Shown here: positions 55,401-64,000 of the stretch, in pieces
Layout: each line of letters starts with the position of its first letter
How positions within the stretch are numbered: position 1 is the first letter of the stretch
Source: Saprospiraceae bacterium
Lineage (GTDB): Bacteria > Bacteroidota > Bacteroidia > Chitinophagales > Saprospiraceae
DNA length: 64,000 nucleotides
Direction of reading: 5' to 3'
NCBI GenBank assembly: GCA_016719615.1
Contig: JADJYQ010000006.1
Coordinates: 186,001-250,000 of the forward strand
Notes under the pieces: generated by a model
Database searches by the model: none
Told to the model about the DNA's origin: nothing
What the model saw: only the letters and a program-made list of their open reading frames with translations
Translations under genes and position numbers: made by a program

Positions 55401-55515
55401 AAAAAAAAGAGATCGGTTTATACCCCCCAGCAAACCGATCTCAAAAATTGTCCCGTACCAATTTCTTGGGTACGCACCCGGTTTCCCAGGCACTATTCAT
55501 AAAGCATAAACCTTG
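55401..55515 (-). ncRNA. Candidate structured small RNA ending in a strong terminator
   Basis: On the minus strand three hairpins follow one another. The first, 55474-55493, is an eight-base helix including wobble pairs with a GAAA tetraloop. The second, 55454-55474, is CGTACC/GGTACG. The third, 55409-55442, is GAGATCGGTTT paired with AAACCGATCTC across a 12-base loop and followed by eight T residues. No minus-strand gene exists upstream for over 2 kb, so the terminator would serve an RNA gene. I do not recognise tmRNA, SRP RNA, RNase P or 6S RNA features. The 5' end is not defined; a + strand attenuator role is possible but the T run is on the minus side. Confidence 0.45.
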
Positions 55516-55932
55516 CCAAACTGCTTAGAAATGTAAAAATATTTGAATATTTAGGATGTTTTGAAAATCATATAAATATATATAATTGATTATCAATGAT
55601 TTAACTTTGTACTTGTTTTTATATTCAATTTTATTTAGCTGTATAATGAAGCAATATGTATGCTTATGAAAATTAAAATAGGTATACACTATATTTATAT
55701 ATCTTGATCTATTTCAAATTCGCTCTTTGCGTTCTATTTAATTTAAATTCGAAATTCAACTTCAGACGGCTTACAGGTTGGTGTTACCTGATCGCTTTTA
55801 AATTTCAATAATATGATAATTTAAGAATTTGAACCTTGAAAAAAGCCATTATTTTCAGGATTTTCAGCCATTTTGTCATATAATTTCGGATGGCACATCC
55901 TTTTGCATGGGACCAGCAAAACATATAGAAAT
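55516..55932. other. AT-rich region upstream of htpG
   Basis: About 400 bases that should contain the htpG promoter and the start of the candidate minus-strand RNA. No confident heat-shock element (CIRCE-like) was found. Confidence 0.35.
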
Positions 55933-57798
55933 ATGCGTAGCGGTAAAATCTCAGTTCAAACAGAAAATATTTTTCCCATCATTAAGAAGTTCTTGTATTC
56001 TGAACAGGAAATATTTCTTCGGGAGCTCATCTCCAATGCTGTGGATGCCACCACTAAACTCAAAACACTTTCATCCCTGGGTGAAATCAAAGGGGAATTA
56101 GGGCCGCTAGATATTGAAGTCTTACTTGACGCAGAAGCCAAAACCTTAACCATTCGCGATCGCGGAGTAGGAATGGATGAAGCTGAAATGGAAAAATACC
56201 TGAATCAATTAGCTTTTAGTTCTGCCGAAGAATTCATCACGAAATATAAAGGCGAGGCTAATATTATTGGTCATTTTGGACTTGGCTTTTATTCTGCATT
56301 TATGGTAGCTAATCAAGTTGACGTGTGTTCAAAATCATGTAGAGAAGGGACAAAGTCTGTGCGCTGGTCATGTAAAGGTGATACCGAATTTACGATTGAG
56401 CCCTTTGAAAAGCAGGAAAGAGGAACAGATGTTGTGTTGCATCTCGCAGACGATTGTCTTGAATATCTCGAGACCCATAAAATTGAGACTTTGCTCAACA
56501 AATATTGCAAGTTTCTCCCTGTGCCGATAGTATTTGGAACTCAAAAAGAAAAAATTAAAGTAGGAGCGGAAGAAAAAGAAATTGAAGTTCCACGAACAAT
56601 CAATAACACTCACCCGCTTTGGAAAAAAACTCCTAGCGAAATAAGTGATGAGGCTTACACTTCTTTTTATAATGAATTGTACCCTTACAGTGAAGAGCCC
56701 TTGTTTTGGATCCATCTCAATATTGATTATCCATTTAATCTAACTGGTATTTTGTATTTTCCAAAAATCAAAAACAACATTGAGGTTCAAAAGAATAAAA
56801 TACATCTCTATTGCAATCAGGTTTTTGTTACTGATGACGTCAAAGAAATTGTCCCTGAGTATTTAATGTTGCTACATGGTGTGATTGATTCGCCTGATAT
56901 CCCACTTAATGTGTCCCGTAGCTATTTACAAGCCGATGCGCATGTCCGCAAAATATCGGGATACATCACCAAAAAAGTTGCTGAAAAACTAGGCGATCTC
57001 TTCAAAAAGGATCGCAAAGATTTCGAATCCAAATGGAACGACATCAGTACTTTTATCAAATACGGCTTAATCTCTGATGAAAAATTTGCAGAGAAAGCGC
57101 TTCCTTCAAGCTTGTTACAAAATACGGAGAAAGAATATTTCACCATTGACGAGTATAAAGAAAAAATAGCAGCAATTCAAAAAGATAAAAATGGTAAACT
57201 GGTTGTGCTTTATACTCATGATCCGAAAGCCCATTTTGGTTTTATCCAAAATGCAAGAGAACACAGTTATGACGTGCTGGTCATGAATAATATACTTGAT
57301 AACCATTTCATACAAACCCTGGAGATGAAGGCTGACGTTCAATTTAAAAGAATTGATTCGGATACCATTCACCATTTAATCGAAAAAGAAGAACAACCAG
57401 AATCCGTATTATCTGAAACCGAACAAAAAAAGATCGAAGATTTATTTAAAGCTCTGCCGGAAAACAAGTCCGGTAAAACTTTGCTAAAACCCTTGTCTCC
57501 AGAAGCGCCTCCCGTTTTGATTGTGAAACCTGAATTTATGCGCCGTATGTCTGAAATGCAATATATGATGCAGACCATGAAAAATGATGGCGAGGAAAAT
57601 CCGTTTCTCAACCACTACGAATGCGTGGTCAACAGCAACCATCCTGCCATCGCACAAAAGCTTTTATCGCTAGAAAGTGAAGCCTCGCAAAATGAACTGG
57701 CTGATTATCTGTTTAAATTAGCGTTATTAGACCAACAAATGTTGCAGGGTGAATCTTTGCATGCATTTGTGAAGAAGAGTTTGGCGAGTGTCGTATGA
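55933..57798 (+). CDS. htpG: Molecular chaperone HtpG (Hsp90)
   Basis: 621 residues from the ATG at 55933, which begins MRSGKISVQTENIFP as in other HtpG proteins; the longer frame to 55873 adds sequence unlike the family. The ATP-binding blocks are clear: FLRELISNAVDATTKL, DRGVGMDEAEMEKYL and IGHFGLGFYSAFMV. The middle domain (PLFWIHLNIDYPFNL, VDSPDIPLNVSRSYLQ-type segment) and C-terminal dimerisation domain follow. It is the cytosolic Hsp90 that finishes folding of client proteins. Confidence 0.97.
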   Translation: MRSGKISVQTENIFPIIKKFLYSEQEIFLRELISNAVDATTKLKTLSSLGEIKGELGPLDIEVLLDAEAKTLTIRDRGVGMDEAEMEKYLNQLAFSSAEEFITKYKGEANIIGHFGLGFYSAFMVANQVDVCSKSCREGTKSVRWSCKGDTEFTIEPFEKQERGTDVVLHLADDCLEYLETHKIETLLNKYCKFLPVPIVFGTQKEKIKVGAEEKEIEVPRTINNTHPLWKKTPSEISDEAYTSFYNELYPYSEEPLFWIHLNIDYPFNLTGILYFPKIKNNIEVQKNKIHLYCNQVFVTDDVKEIVPEYLMLLHGVIDSPDIPLNVSRSYLQADAHVRKISGYITKKVAEKLGDLFKKDRKDFESKWNDISTFIKYGLISDEKFAEKALPSSLLQNTEKEYFTIDEYKEKIAAIQKDKNGKLVVLYTHDPKAHFGFIQNAREHSYDVLVMNNILDNHFIQTLEMKADVQFKRIDSDTIHHLIEKEEQPESVLSETEQKKIEDLFKALPENKSGKTLLKPLSPEAPPVLIVKPEFMRRMSEMQYMMQTMKNDGEENPFLNHYECVVNSNHPAIAQKLLSLESEASQNELADYLFKLALLDQQMLQGESLHAFVKKSLASVV

Positions 57799-57800
57799 TG

Positions 57801-57950
57801 TCATTTTACTAGACCATGATGTTTGGTTTCGACTTCATCAATTATCGTTTGAACGATCCTATATCCCGGCCTCATTTGCACCAACCACTTAAAAAAATGG
57901 ATAGGCAAATGCCCCAGATAAAATGATACATCCAAGCTTCTTAAGAAGTA
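57801..57950 (-). pseudogene. Possible C-terminal remnant of an unidentified gene
   Basis: A minus-strand stretch of about 48 codons (LGHLPIHFFKWLVQMRPGYR, then IVQTIIDEVETKHHG) reads like the end of a real protein and stops three bases from the htpG stop. A stop codon precedes it and there is no start. The rest of the 57799-58224 gap shows no gene. Confidence 0.3.
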
Positions 57951-58224
57951 AAGTTATATAGTTGAACGTCTTCCAACTTAAGTAAAATTGATCGTTATTC
58001 AGTTTCCTAAAATGGACAAATCATCGATTTGCCGTGCTTGTTATCGCTCCTTGTAACAGATAACGAATTTCTATTTAAGTTGGCGCCGGAATTTTCATTA
58101 TTTTTACCTGGTAGAGAAACGCGCTCTGCAAAGGTTTTCTAAGGGACCATCACATCACTTTGTATTTGCTCTCACAAAACCAAGATCCAGCTTTGATTTT
58201 TTATTCTTCTTTAAACTTTTATTT

Positions 58225-58512
58225 ATGCAAGCCTTTCATGTGAAAATTTTAATGTTGTTTGTTTTTTTCATTTCTGCCGCGCATAGCTGTGAAGACAAAA
58301 CAAATTGCCATTCGTTCAAAGCAGAAATTTCCTACGATTTTGTCGAACAATTAACCGTGCAGACGACAAATGGAACTGCTCCCTTTACGTACAATTGGTC
58401 GCATGGCCTTGGTACCGGATCTATAGCCATCGTATTTGGGAAAGGTTCTTACAGCGTCACCGTTACAGATCTTAGCAAATGCAAGGCCATAGCCATTTAT
58501 AATGTACCTTAG
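58225..58512 (+). CDS. Small SprB-repeat lipoprotein
   Basis: 95 residues. A signal peptide with a likely lipobox (FISAAHSC) is followed by one SprB-type repeat (PFTYNWSHGLGTGSIAIVFG, then GSYSVTVTDLSKCKA). In flavobacteria the huge adhesin SprB carries many such repeats and moves cells along surfaces; a single-repeat protein has no known role. A short AT-rich gap separates it from the next lipoprotein gene. Confidence 0.75.
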   Translation: MQAFHVKILMLFVFFISAAHSCEDKTNCHSFKAEISYDFVEQLTVQTTNGTAPFTYNWSHGLGTGSIAIVFGKGSYSVTVTDLSKCKAIAIYNVP

Positions 58513-58612
58513 TCTTGGAATCAAACATGAATGTATTTCTATTATAAATTAATTCCTGTTATATATACTAGATTTTTTCTAGTATTAAATTCTTTAAGTG
58601 ATAAATAAATTG

Positions 58613-59215
58613 ATGATGAAAATGATTCAAAAGCGTAATCAAGGCAAATTATTTGCTTTGGTTATATCGGTCATGATCATTCTGAATTCAGGTTGTATCG
58701 ATCCTGTGGATGGATCTGTTATCGAAGATCCACATGAATTTATTACTGTTATTCTTGGCGGTGAATTTGCTGAACAAAACGGGGAATCTGCTGATGTATA
58801 TATAAATAATGAATTCATTGGAACTGCAGGCGCGCATTCGGAAGTAGTCAAAAAAAATGCCTTGCCAGGAAATTACACCATTCGAGTTGAAACGAAAAAT
58901 ATACCCGCCACAATCTTTGGCAATGTAAGTAAACAAGAGTTTAAGGCCATACGATTTGTTGCGCCCTGCGATGCTTCCAGTGTTAGCTTTAATTCAAGTC
59001 TGGAGTATCTCCTGGAAGGCGTCGAAATATTTGTTCATGTTGATGGTCTAGTGCTGGCTTTGCCACCTGGCCTACCTGTTACTTTACCTAAAGTGACTCC
59101 AGAGGTGAATAAAGTATTTAATTTTCGGGACCTCACCGGAAAATTGAGACATACGGTGACTAAAACGATTCCTTACTCCAGTAGTTGGTCCTATGATGTG
59201 CCTTACCAGAAATAA
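58613..59215 (+). CDS. Lipoprotein of unknown function
   Basis: About 200 residues. The ATG at 58613 or 58616 gives a good lipoprotein signal (FALVISVMIILNSGC); an upstream GTG at 58598 is possible. The mature part is beta-rich (ITVILGGEFAEQ, DVYINNEFIGTAG, GNYTIRVETKN), resembling a PEGA- or Ig-like fold, with no domain I can name. Same strand as the SprB-repeat lipoprotein 100 bases upstream. Confidence 0.7.
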   Translation: MMKMIQKRNQGKLFALVISVMIILNSGCIDPVDGSVIEDPHEFITVILGGEFAEQNGESADVYINNEFIGTAGAHSEVVKKNALPGNYTIRVETKNIPATIFGNVSKQEFKAIRFVAPCDASSVSFNSSLEYLLEGVEIFVHVDGLVLALPPGLPVTLPKVTPEVNKVFNFRDLTGKLRHTVTKTIPYSSSWSYDVPYQK

Positions 59216-59441
59216 GAAAGACGGCAGTATTCGCTTTTAATAAGTATTATTAGTCATCAGAATGCTATTCCAAGCCAAAAATTCATCTAATACGGTCCAC
59301 TTCTCAAAAATGTTTCATGATGAAAGTCTAAATAACTTTCGCGTTAATTTCGACCGAGCAATCTGGGCTTTTTTAATTTTTTAAGACTTACAACTCGAGC
59401 CTAGTAAGTTTTCAGGCTTATCGCTATTTGAATACGGGCAA

Positions 59442-59473
59442 AAAAAAAAGGCTTCCCAAATAGGAAATCCTTT
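59442..59473 (-). terminator. Terminator of the helical lipoprotein gene
   Basis: Minus-strand reading AGGATTTCC, five-base loop, GGGAAGCCT with one mismatch, then ten T residues. It lies about 30 bases beyond the stop at 59501. Confidence 0.8.
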
Positions 59474-59500
59474 AAAATCTATTTCAGTTATTTGGGCAAT

Positions 59501-60034
59501 TTACTTAGCCATTGCATTTTGCTTGTACATATCGTACGCAGCCATTGCAGCAGCTTTTGCATCATTTAATTTTGATCCCCAACCTTCTACCTTTGAAGTA
59601 GCATCGACTGAAGCTGTTTTCAGCTCATCTATTTGAGCCATGATGTCACCTTCCAATTTGCCAGCAGCAAGACCATCTTTTAATCCTGCTAATTTCTTTG
59701 ACATTTCTTCCCAGCTAGTAGCAAAAGAAGTCACTTCTGAAGCCAAGCCACTGATGCCATCAACTTGTCCGGTGAATGCATTTTTCAATGAGTCTAAAGT
59801 AGCTGTCATTTCAGGTTTCATTTTTGCAGCCATTTTAGGATCAACCATAAGGCTATCTTTTAAAGAAGCCAATGAGGTTTGTGCTGCACCTATCATGCCA
59901 CCAACTTCTGTTACAGCAGTAGTAGCTTTTTCCCAATCTGCAGATAAAGCTTCGATCGGGGCACGGAATTGCTCAACGTTTTTACAAGCTATGATAAAAA
60001 CAACTGGAGCCAAAATTGCGATTAATTTTTTCAT
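59501..60034 (-). CDS. Helical lipoprotein of unknown function
   Basis: 177 residues. A lipoprotein signal (LAPVVFIIAC, Cys about 17) leads into an almost wholly helical, Ala/Lys/Met-rich protein (VGGMIGAAQTSLASLKDSLM, WEEMSKKLAGLKDGLAAGKL) likely to form a coiled-coil bundle. No family recognised. It has its own terminator and a clear upstream gap, so it is a single-gene unit. Confidence 0.75.
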   Translation of the reverse strand: MKKLIAILAPVVFIIACKNVEQFRAPIEALSADWEKATTAVTEVGGMIGAAQTSLASLKDSLMVDPKMAAKMKPEMTATLDSLKNAFTGQVDGISGLASEVTSFATSWEEMSKKLAGLKDGLAAGKLEGDIMAQIDELKTASVDATSKVEGWGSKLNDAKAAAMAAYDMYKQNAMAK

Positions 60035-60124
60035 TTTAATTTGATTTATTTTTTTTGCGGTGTAAAATTATGAATCCTCCACCTGACCACTGTTAAGTGG
60101 TTTTAAGTATTGACTAATAATACG

Positions 60125-60805
60125 TTAACAAGGCTTTGAGGACTTTAGTTTAAGAACATAGGTATCCGTATATGAGCCCAATTCTTTGCGTTTATATTGC
60201 ATGATAAATCTGGGATGCGCTAATGGTATAATCTCATCAAACCATTGATATTCCGAATTCAGTTTTAGTAGAAATTGATAATTTTTTCCTTCTCCAAAAC
60301 ATATGACTTGCTTTCTGTTTAAAGGCAATTCCAACAATCTTTGCATTTGAAAGACTATATATTGATGCAGCTGATTCGTGAACATTACTTCATCATAATA
60401 ATTAAAATTCTTTCCGTCCTTGATAAAGCCAACAGGAGATATGGAACTGATAAAATAATCTCTATAAAATTGGGATGGCCCGCCATAACGAGAAATCATG
60501 TGATATATAAATTCAGAAGAGGTTTCATGACTTGATATATTCGTCGATATACCACAATCAGATTGTAATCTTTTGGAATCCGTGAATGGAATGCCTGTAA
60601 GTCCTGCTCCGTGCCGACCAGGATTAATACCTAATATCAATGTACGTAGAGAAGTATCGTTGTAATATTTTTGATAAAATTCATGAACGATTCTTTGAAC
60701 TTCTGCTTTTTGAAAAGGAAAAAGCACTTCGATTCCGGCAGGCATTAATGGCAGGCCATCTGCGATTCCATCAAGGTAAAGTTTAATCTGCGCGAATAAA
60801 TTCAT
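60125..60805 (-). CDS. SMUG-like uracil-DNA glycosylase family protein (DUF4918 type)
   Basis: 226 residues. LILGINPGRHGAGLTGIPFT is the active-site block of the SMUG1 group, GGPSQFYRDYFISSISPVGF follows as in that group, and PLAHPRFIMQYKRK supplies the second (HP-type) block. It probably excises uracil or oxidised pyrimidines from DNA; the DUF4918 members are little studied. It starts 14 bases downstream of the thrS stop on the same strand and is probably cotranscribed with it. Confidence 0.85.
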   Translation of the reverse strand: MNLFAQIKLYLDGIADGLPLMPAGIEVLFPFQKAEVQRIVHEFYQKYYNDTSLRTLILGINPGRHGAGLTGIPFTDSKRLQSDCGISTNISSHETSSEFIYHMISRYGGPSQFYRDYFISSISPVGFIKDGKNFNYYDEVMFTNQLHQYIVFQMQRLLELPLNRKQVICFGEGKNYQFLLKLNSEYQWFDEIIPLAHPRFIMQYKRKELGSYTDTYVLKLKSSKPC

Positions 60806-60819
60806 GCCCTATCCAAATC

Positions 60820-62745
60820 CTAAAGCTGGGATTTGATATCGTTAATAAACGCTTCCAAATCCATGGCGCCTTGATCACCTGCGGATTGTTTCCTTACAGA
60901 AATATTTCTATTTTCAATTTCTTTTTCGCCAATGATCAACATATAAGGAATCTTTAGTAACTCCGCATCGCGAATTTTCTTACCTATAGATTCCAGGCGC
61001 TTGTCCATTCCGCCTCTTAATCCTGCTTCCTCAAGTGCGTCAAATACAGTTTGTGCATACTCTAAATATTTGTCACTGACAGGTAGTATGATAAATTGCT
61101 CTGGTGTCAACCACAATGGAAATTTTCCGGCGCAGTGCTCCATTAAAACCCCGATAAAGCGTTCCATCGATCCAAAAGGCGCACGGTGAATCATGACAGG
61201 CCGGTGTTTGCTATTGTCTGAACCAATATATTCTAGTTGGAATCGTTCCGGCAAATTGTAATCGACCTGAATCGTTCCTAGCTGCCATGAGCGACCTAGT
61301 GCGTCTCGTACCATGAAATCCAGTTTTGGACCATAAAAAGCAGCTTCTCCCAGTACTGTGGTTGTTTCTAGTCCGGCCTCACTGACGGCATCTATGATGG
61401 CTTGCTCGGCTTTATTCCAGTTTTCTTCTGAACCAATATATTTTTCGGTGTTTTCGGGATCGCGCAAAGAGATCTGTGCTGTAAAATGTTCGAAGCCCAA
61501 TTTCCGAATAACCAGCATGGTTAAATCCAAAACATTCAAAAATTCGGCTTTCACCTGATCGGGTGTACAAAAAATGTGGGCATCATCCTGTGTAAAAGAC
61601 CTAACGCGCGTTAGTCCGTGCAATTCTCCACTTTGTTCGTAGCGATACACCGTTCCAAATTCCGCAATCCGAATAGGTAAGTCCCGATAAGATCTTGGTT
61701 TATGTCCAAAAATCTCGCAATGATGCGGACAATTCATCGGTTTCAATAAAAACTCCTCCCCTTCTCTGGGCGTGTGAATCGCCTGAAAGGAGTCCTGCCC
61801 ATACTTTTCCCAATGACCGCTGGTTATGTATAAATTTTTATGCCCGATATGGGGAGTAATTACTGGTGTATAGCCCCTTTTAATTTGCTCGGCTTTCAGA
61901 AAGTCTTCAAGTCTTTGTCTTAAAGCTGTTCCTTTTGGTAACCAAATGGGCAATCCGGCTCCCACCTTTTCGGAAAACATAAAAATTTCAAGTTCCTGAC
62001 CCAGTTTGCGGTGATCTCTTTTTTTGGCCTCTTCCAGCAATTTTAAGTATTCTTCAAGTTCTTTGGCTTTGGGAAAAGTAATGCCATAAACCCGCGTCAG
62101 TTGTTTTCGCTTTTCATCCCCTCGCCAGTAAGCTCCTGCCAGACTTGTCAGTTTAACTGCTTTAATAAATCCCGTATTAGGAAGGTGTGGGCCTTTGCAT
62201 AAATCCGTAAAAGCACCCTGTTTATAAAAAGTAATTTGTCCATCCTGCAATTCGGAAAGCAGTTCGAGTTTGTACTCATCGTCTTTTTCAGTAAAATATG
62301 CGATTGCATCTTTTTTTGAAATGGCCTCCCGAAAAAAGACATTGTTTTGCCTTGCCAATTCCATCATCTTTTGCTCAATGGAAAGTAAGTCTGCGGCAGA
62401 TAGGTGATAATCGCCAGTGTCTATATCGTAATAAAATCCATTTTCTATTGGCGGACCTATGCCGAATTTAACTCCCGGAAACAAAGATTCCAATGCTTCT
62501 GCCATGAGGTGGGCTGAACTATGCCAAAAAGTAGATTTGCCTTCTTTTTCACTCCAGGTCAATAATTGGAGGCTGGCATCCTGATTTATAGGTCTCGAAG
62601 CATCTACGACTTCACCATTCACTTTTGCCGACAATACATTTCTTGCCAGGCCTTCACTGATAGACAGTGCCACCTCTATTGCAGTTACTCCTTTGGAGTA
62701 ATCTTGCTCTCTTCCATCCGGAAAACGGATTTTTATCATTTGCAT
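60820..62745 (-). CDS. thrS: Threonyl-tRNA synthetase
   Basis: 641 residues. N-terminal TGS domain (about 3-62), editing domain with HSSAHLMAEALESLFPG and CKGPHLPNTG, class II catalytic core with MNCPHHCEIF, GLTRVRSFTQDDAHIF and HRAPFGSMERFIG, and the anticodon-binding domain with RGGMDKRLESIGKKIRDAEL. An alternative ATG two codons downstream is possible. No T-box or attenuator is visible upstream. A near-perfect copy of the ACTAAC dyad (11 of 12 arm bases) falls in the GLTRVR codons at 61600-61615. Confidence 0.97.
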   Translation of the reverse strand: MQMIKIRFPDGREQDYSKGVTAIEVALSISEGLARNVLSAKVNGEVVDASRPINQDASLQLLTWSEKEGKSTFWHSSAHLMAEALESLFPGVKFGIGPPIENGFYYDIDTGDYHLSAADLLSIEQKMMELARQNNVFFREAISKKDAIAYFTEKDDEYKLELLSELQDGQITFYKQGAFTDLCKGPHLPNTGFIKAVKLTSLAGAYWRGDEKRKQLTRVYGITFPKAKELEEYLKLLEEAKKRDHRKLGQELEIFMFSEKVGAGLPIWLPKGTALRQRLEDFLKAEQIKRGYTPVITPHIGHKNLYITSGHWEKYGQDSFQAIHTPREGEEFLLKPMNCPHHCEIFGHKPRSYRDLPIRIAEFGTVYRYEQSGELHGLTRVRSFTQDDAHIFCTPDQVKAEFLNVLDLTMLVIRKLGFEHFTAQISLRDPENTEKYIGSEENWNKAEQAIIDAVSEAGLETTTVLGEAAFYGPKLDFMVRDALGRSWQLGTIQVDYNLPERFQLEYIGSDNSKHRPVMIHRAPFGSMERFIGVLMEHCAGKFPLWLTPEQFIILPVSDKYLEYAQTVFDALEEAGLRGGMDKRLESIGKKIRDAELLKIPYMLIIGEKEIENRNISVRKQSAGDQGAMDLEAFINDIKSQL

Positions 62746-62838
62746 AAGTGCAAAGGTAAGCCTTTTCGAAAATACCCGAAAAGTGAGATAAACGAAGTAA
62801 ATAAAATTGGTAAACCCTCTGGTTTAAACCGGAAATTG

Positions 62839-63042
62839 CTATTTATCCAGTTCGAAGGTCAATTTTAAAGAAACCCTGTATTCTTTTATTTTTCCTTTTT
62901 CAATAGAAACGGACTGGTCCTGAACCCAAGCTGATTTTATATTTTTTAGGGTTTTTGCTGCTTTTGCAACTCCGATTTCTGTTGCATCTTCCCAAGATTT
63001 TTTGGAAGAAGACATTATTTCAATAACTTTTAATACGCTCAT
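62839..63042 (-). CDS. Dodecin family protein
   Basis: 67 residues, exact dodecin size. MSVLKVIEIMSSSKKSWEDA, AKAAKTLKNIKSAWVQDQ and YRVSLKLTFEL match the family. Dodecins form twelve-subunit shells that bind flavins or CoA and act as a flavin buffer. Single gene with AT-rich flanks. Confidence 0.93.
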   Translation of the reverse strand: MSVLKVIEIMSSSKKSWEDATEIGVAKAAKTLKNIKSAWVQDQSVSIEKGKIKEYRVSLKLTFELDK

Positions 63043-63192
63043 AATTTGGATTTAAAATTTAATAATTCGGTGATCTAATACCTTATTGTTAACTAAAAAT
63101 TAAACTAAAAGTTGTTCTTTAAAATGCAGTTAACAAAACATTTCGACCACCATTCATAATAGCTGAAAGCAAAAACATAAACTTCAGGAGCT

Positions 63193-64000
63193 TTACAATT
63201 TAGACAATTCTTGCTTTGCCCCTTCAAAATCCGGATTTAATCTCAAGGCATTTTGTAAATCTGTTTTTGCCAGATTCTTATCTCCTTTACGGATATAAGC
63301 CAAAGCTCTTTGAAAATAGGAACTTGGTTCAGTGGGTTTTAGTTGAATACAAATCCCAAAATGCTCAATGGCTTTACTTAAAGAATCTGATTCAAGGTAA
63401 AGTAAGCCCAGATTATAAATCCCTGGCTCGTAAGAAGGAAAGTTAATGGCCAATTTTTTAAATAAGTTTACCGCTGTTTGCCGTTTGCCTAGACGAAGAA
63501 GTGCATAGGCCTTACTATGATAAACCTGAGGATCTAAACTATCCAATTTTATAGCATTGTCGTAATAATCAAGAGCGCGCTCATTTTTAATTTCTGTCAA
63601 AACATCTCCTAATTGGATCCAGGCTTTACGAAATTCCGGATTGAGATCAACAGATTTTTGGTAGGCGTTTATTGCTCGCCCGGTATCTCCCATTTCATAA
63701 AAAACATGACCAGACAAATACCAGGCTTCCACATGTTGCTGATCCCTTTGAAAAACTTTATCGAGAATTGCAAGTGCCGGCATATATTGTTTTAAAACGA
63801 GTTTCATTTCTGCAACTTTCAACAAAGTAGGAATGTGTTCGGGAAATTTTTCAAGTGCTTTATCTAATATATCTGAGGCCATTTTAGATTGGGCCGACAT
63901 CAGGTAAGCGCGTGATAAACCAAAATAATAAGCTGGCTTTTTTAGCGAATCAATAGACAAGGCCTTCAGAAAATCCGTGATCGCAGAATCATAAGATTCC
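63193..64000 (-). CDS. TPR-repeat protein, 5' end beyond the window
   Basis: At least 268 residues; the frame stays open to the window edge (ESYDSAITDFLKALSIDSLK before the first possible internal TTG start), so the N-terminus and any signal peptide are outside. Consecutive TPR units are clear (HVEAWYLSGHVFYEMGDTGR, AYQKSVDLNPEFRKAWIQLG, IYNLGLLYLESDSLSKAIEH, YFQRALAYIRKGDKNLAK). Function unknown; a scaffold role is typical. Confidence 0.88.
   Translation of the reverse strand, partial: ESYDSAITDFLKALSIDSLKKPAYYFGLSRAYLMSAQSKMASDILDKALEKFPEHIPTLLKVAEMKLVLKQYMPALAILDKVFQRDQQHVEAWYLSGHVFYEMGDTGRAINAYQKSVDLNPEFRKAWIQLGDVLTEIKNERALDYYDNAIKLDSLDPQVYHSKAYALLRLGKRQTAVNLFKKLAINFPSYEPGIYNLGLLYLESDSLSKAIEHFGICIQLKPTEPSSYFQRALAYIRKGDKNLAKTDLQNALRLNPDFEGAKQELSKL

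Noticed and set aside
61601..61614. Perfect palindrome CTAACGCGCGTTAG in thrS as an eighth dyad copy
   Set aside because: Encodes the strongly conserved GLTRVR block, and one arm base differs from the consensus; kept only as a near-match.
1..64000. CRISPR array, tRNA, rRNA, transposase, integrase or phage genes
   Set aside because: Looked for on both strands by eye; no spaced direct repeats, cloverleaf sequences or recognisable mobile-element proteins were found. A tRNAscan or Infernal run would be decisive.

Overview
The window looks like a chromosomal segment of a Bacteroidota bacterium, most likely a Saprospirales/Saprospiria-type organism (inference from gene content and protein style; no rRNA gene is present to confirm it). 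It is AT-rich. It carries many type IX secretion (T9SS) cargo proteins ending in a type A sorting domain, T9SS/gliding-type accessory proteins (a PorW/SprE-like TPR lipoprotein, a PorE-like TPR/PD40/OmpA protein, a RemB/Wzi-like barrel), an SprB-repeat lipoprotein and the birA / rsfS-ftsH arrangement common in this phylum. No rRNA, tRNA, CRISPR array, transposase or prophage gene was recognised.

Layout. 1-6850: the end of a TfoX-like gene, then a minus-strand cluster (RemB/Wzi-like barrel, cinA, 2-oxoacid dehydrogenase E2, PorE-like envelope protein) with tight spacing. 6896-7019: a MITE-like inverted-repeat element. 7132-20720: a minus-strand array of four large secreted T9SS cargo proteins (MopE/HYR; ALK-type glycine-rich/LamG/C-type lectin; an unclassified Cys-rich module; an M36 fungalysin-type protease carrying the same module) plus one small secreted protein. 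The four share a fibronectin-like module and a near-identical sorting tail, and the large ones have their own terminators. 21154-28790: SRAP protein, SPOR protein, HtrA protease, ComF, PorW/SprE, M23 peptidase. 28818-34688: P-type ATPase, birA, rsfS, ftsH. 35078-45508: DUF937 protein, TPR protein, ALDH7-family dehydrogenase, M14 carboxypeptidase, rnhB and small genes. 45635-48700: a BlaI / M56 / PDZ operon. 49086-64000: GT39-like protein, Asp-box propeller protein, a T9SS protein, a candidate structured RNA, htpG, small lipoproteins, a SMUG-like glycosylase, thrS, dodecin and a TPR protein cut by the window edge.

The strongest unexplained signal is a dispersed 16-bp dyad, ACTAAC-AYTY-GTTAGT. 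Seven copies have perfect six-base arms. Five are intergenic, four of them within about 30 bases after a stop codon, and two lie inside genes. Chance would give far fewer than one copy in 64 kb. It could be a protein-binding or RNA 3'-end element. Three genes (M23, M14, Asp-box-like lipoprotein) are broken by apparent single-base losses, which may be sequencing errors. An acyltransferase gene has a genuine-looking internal deletion.
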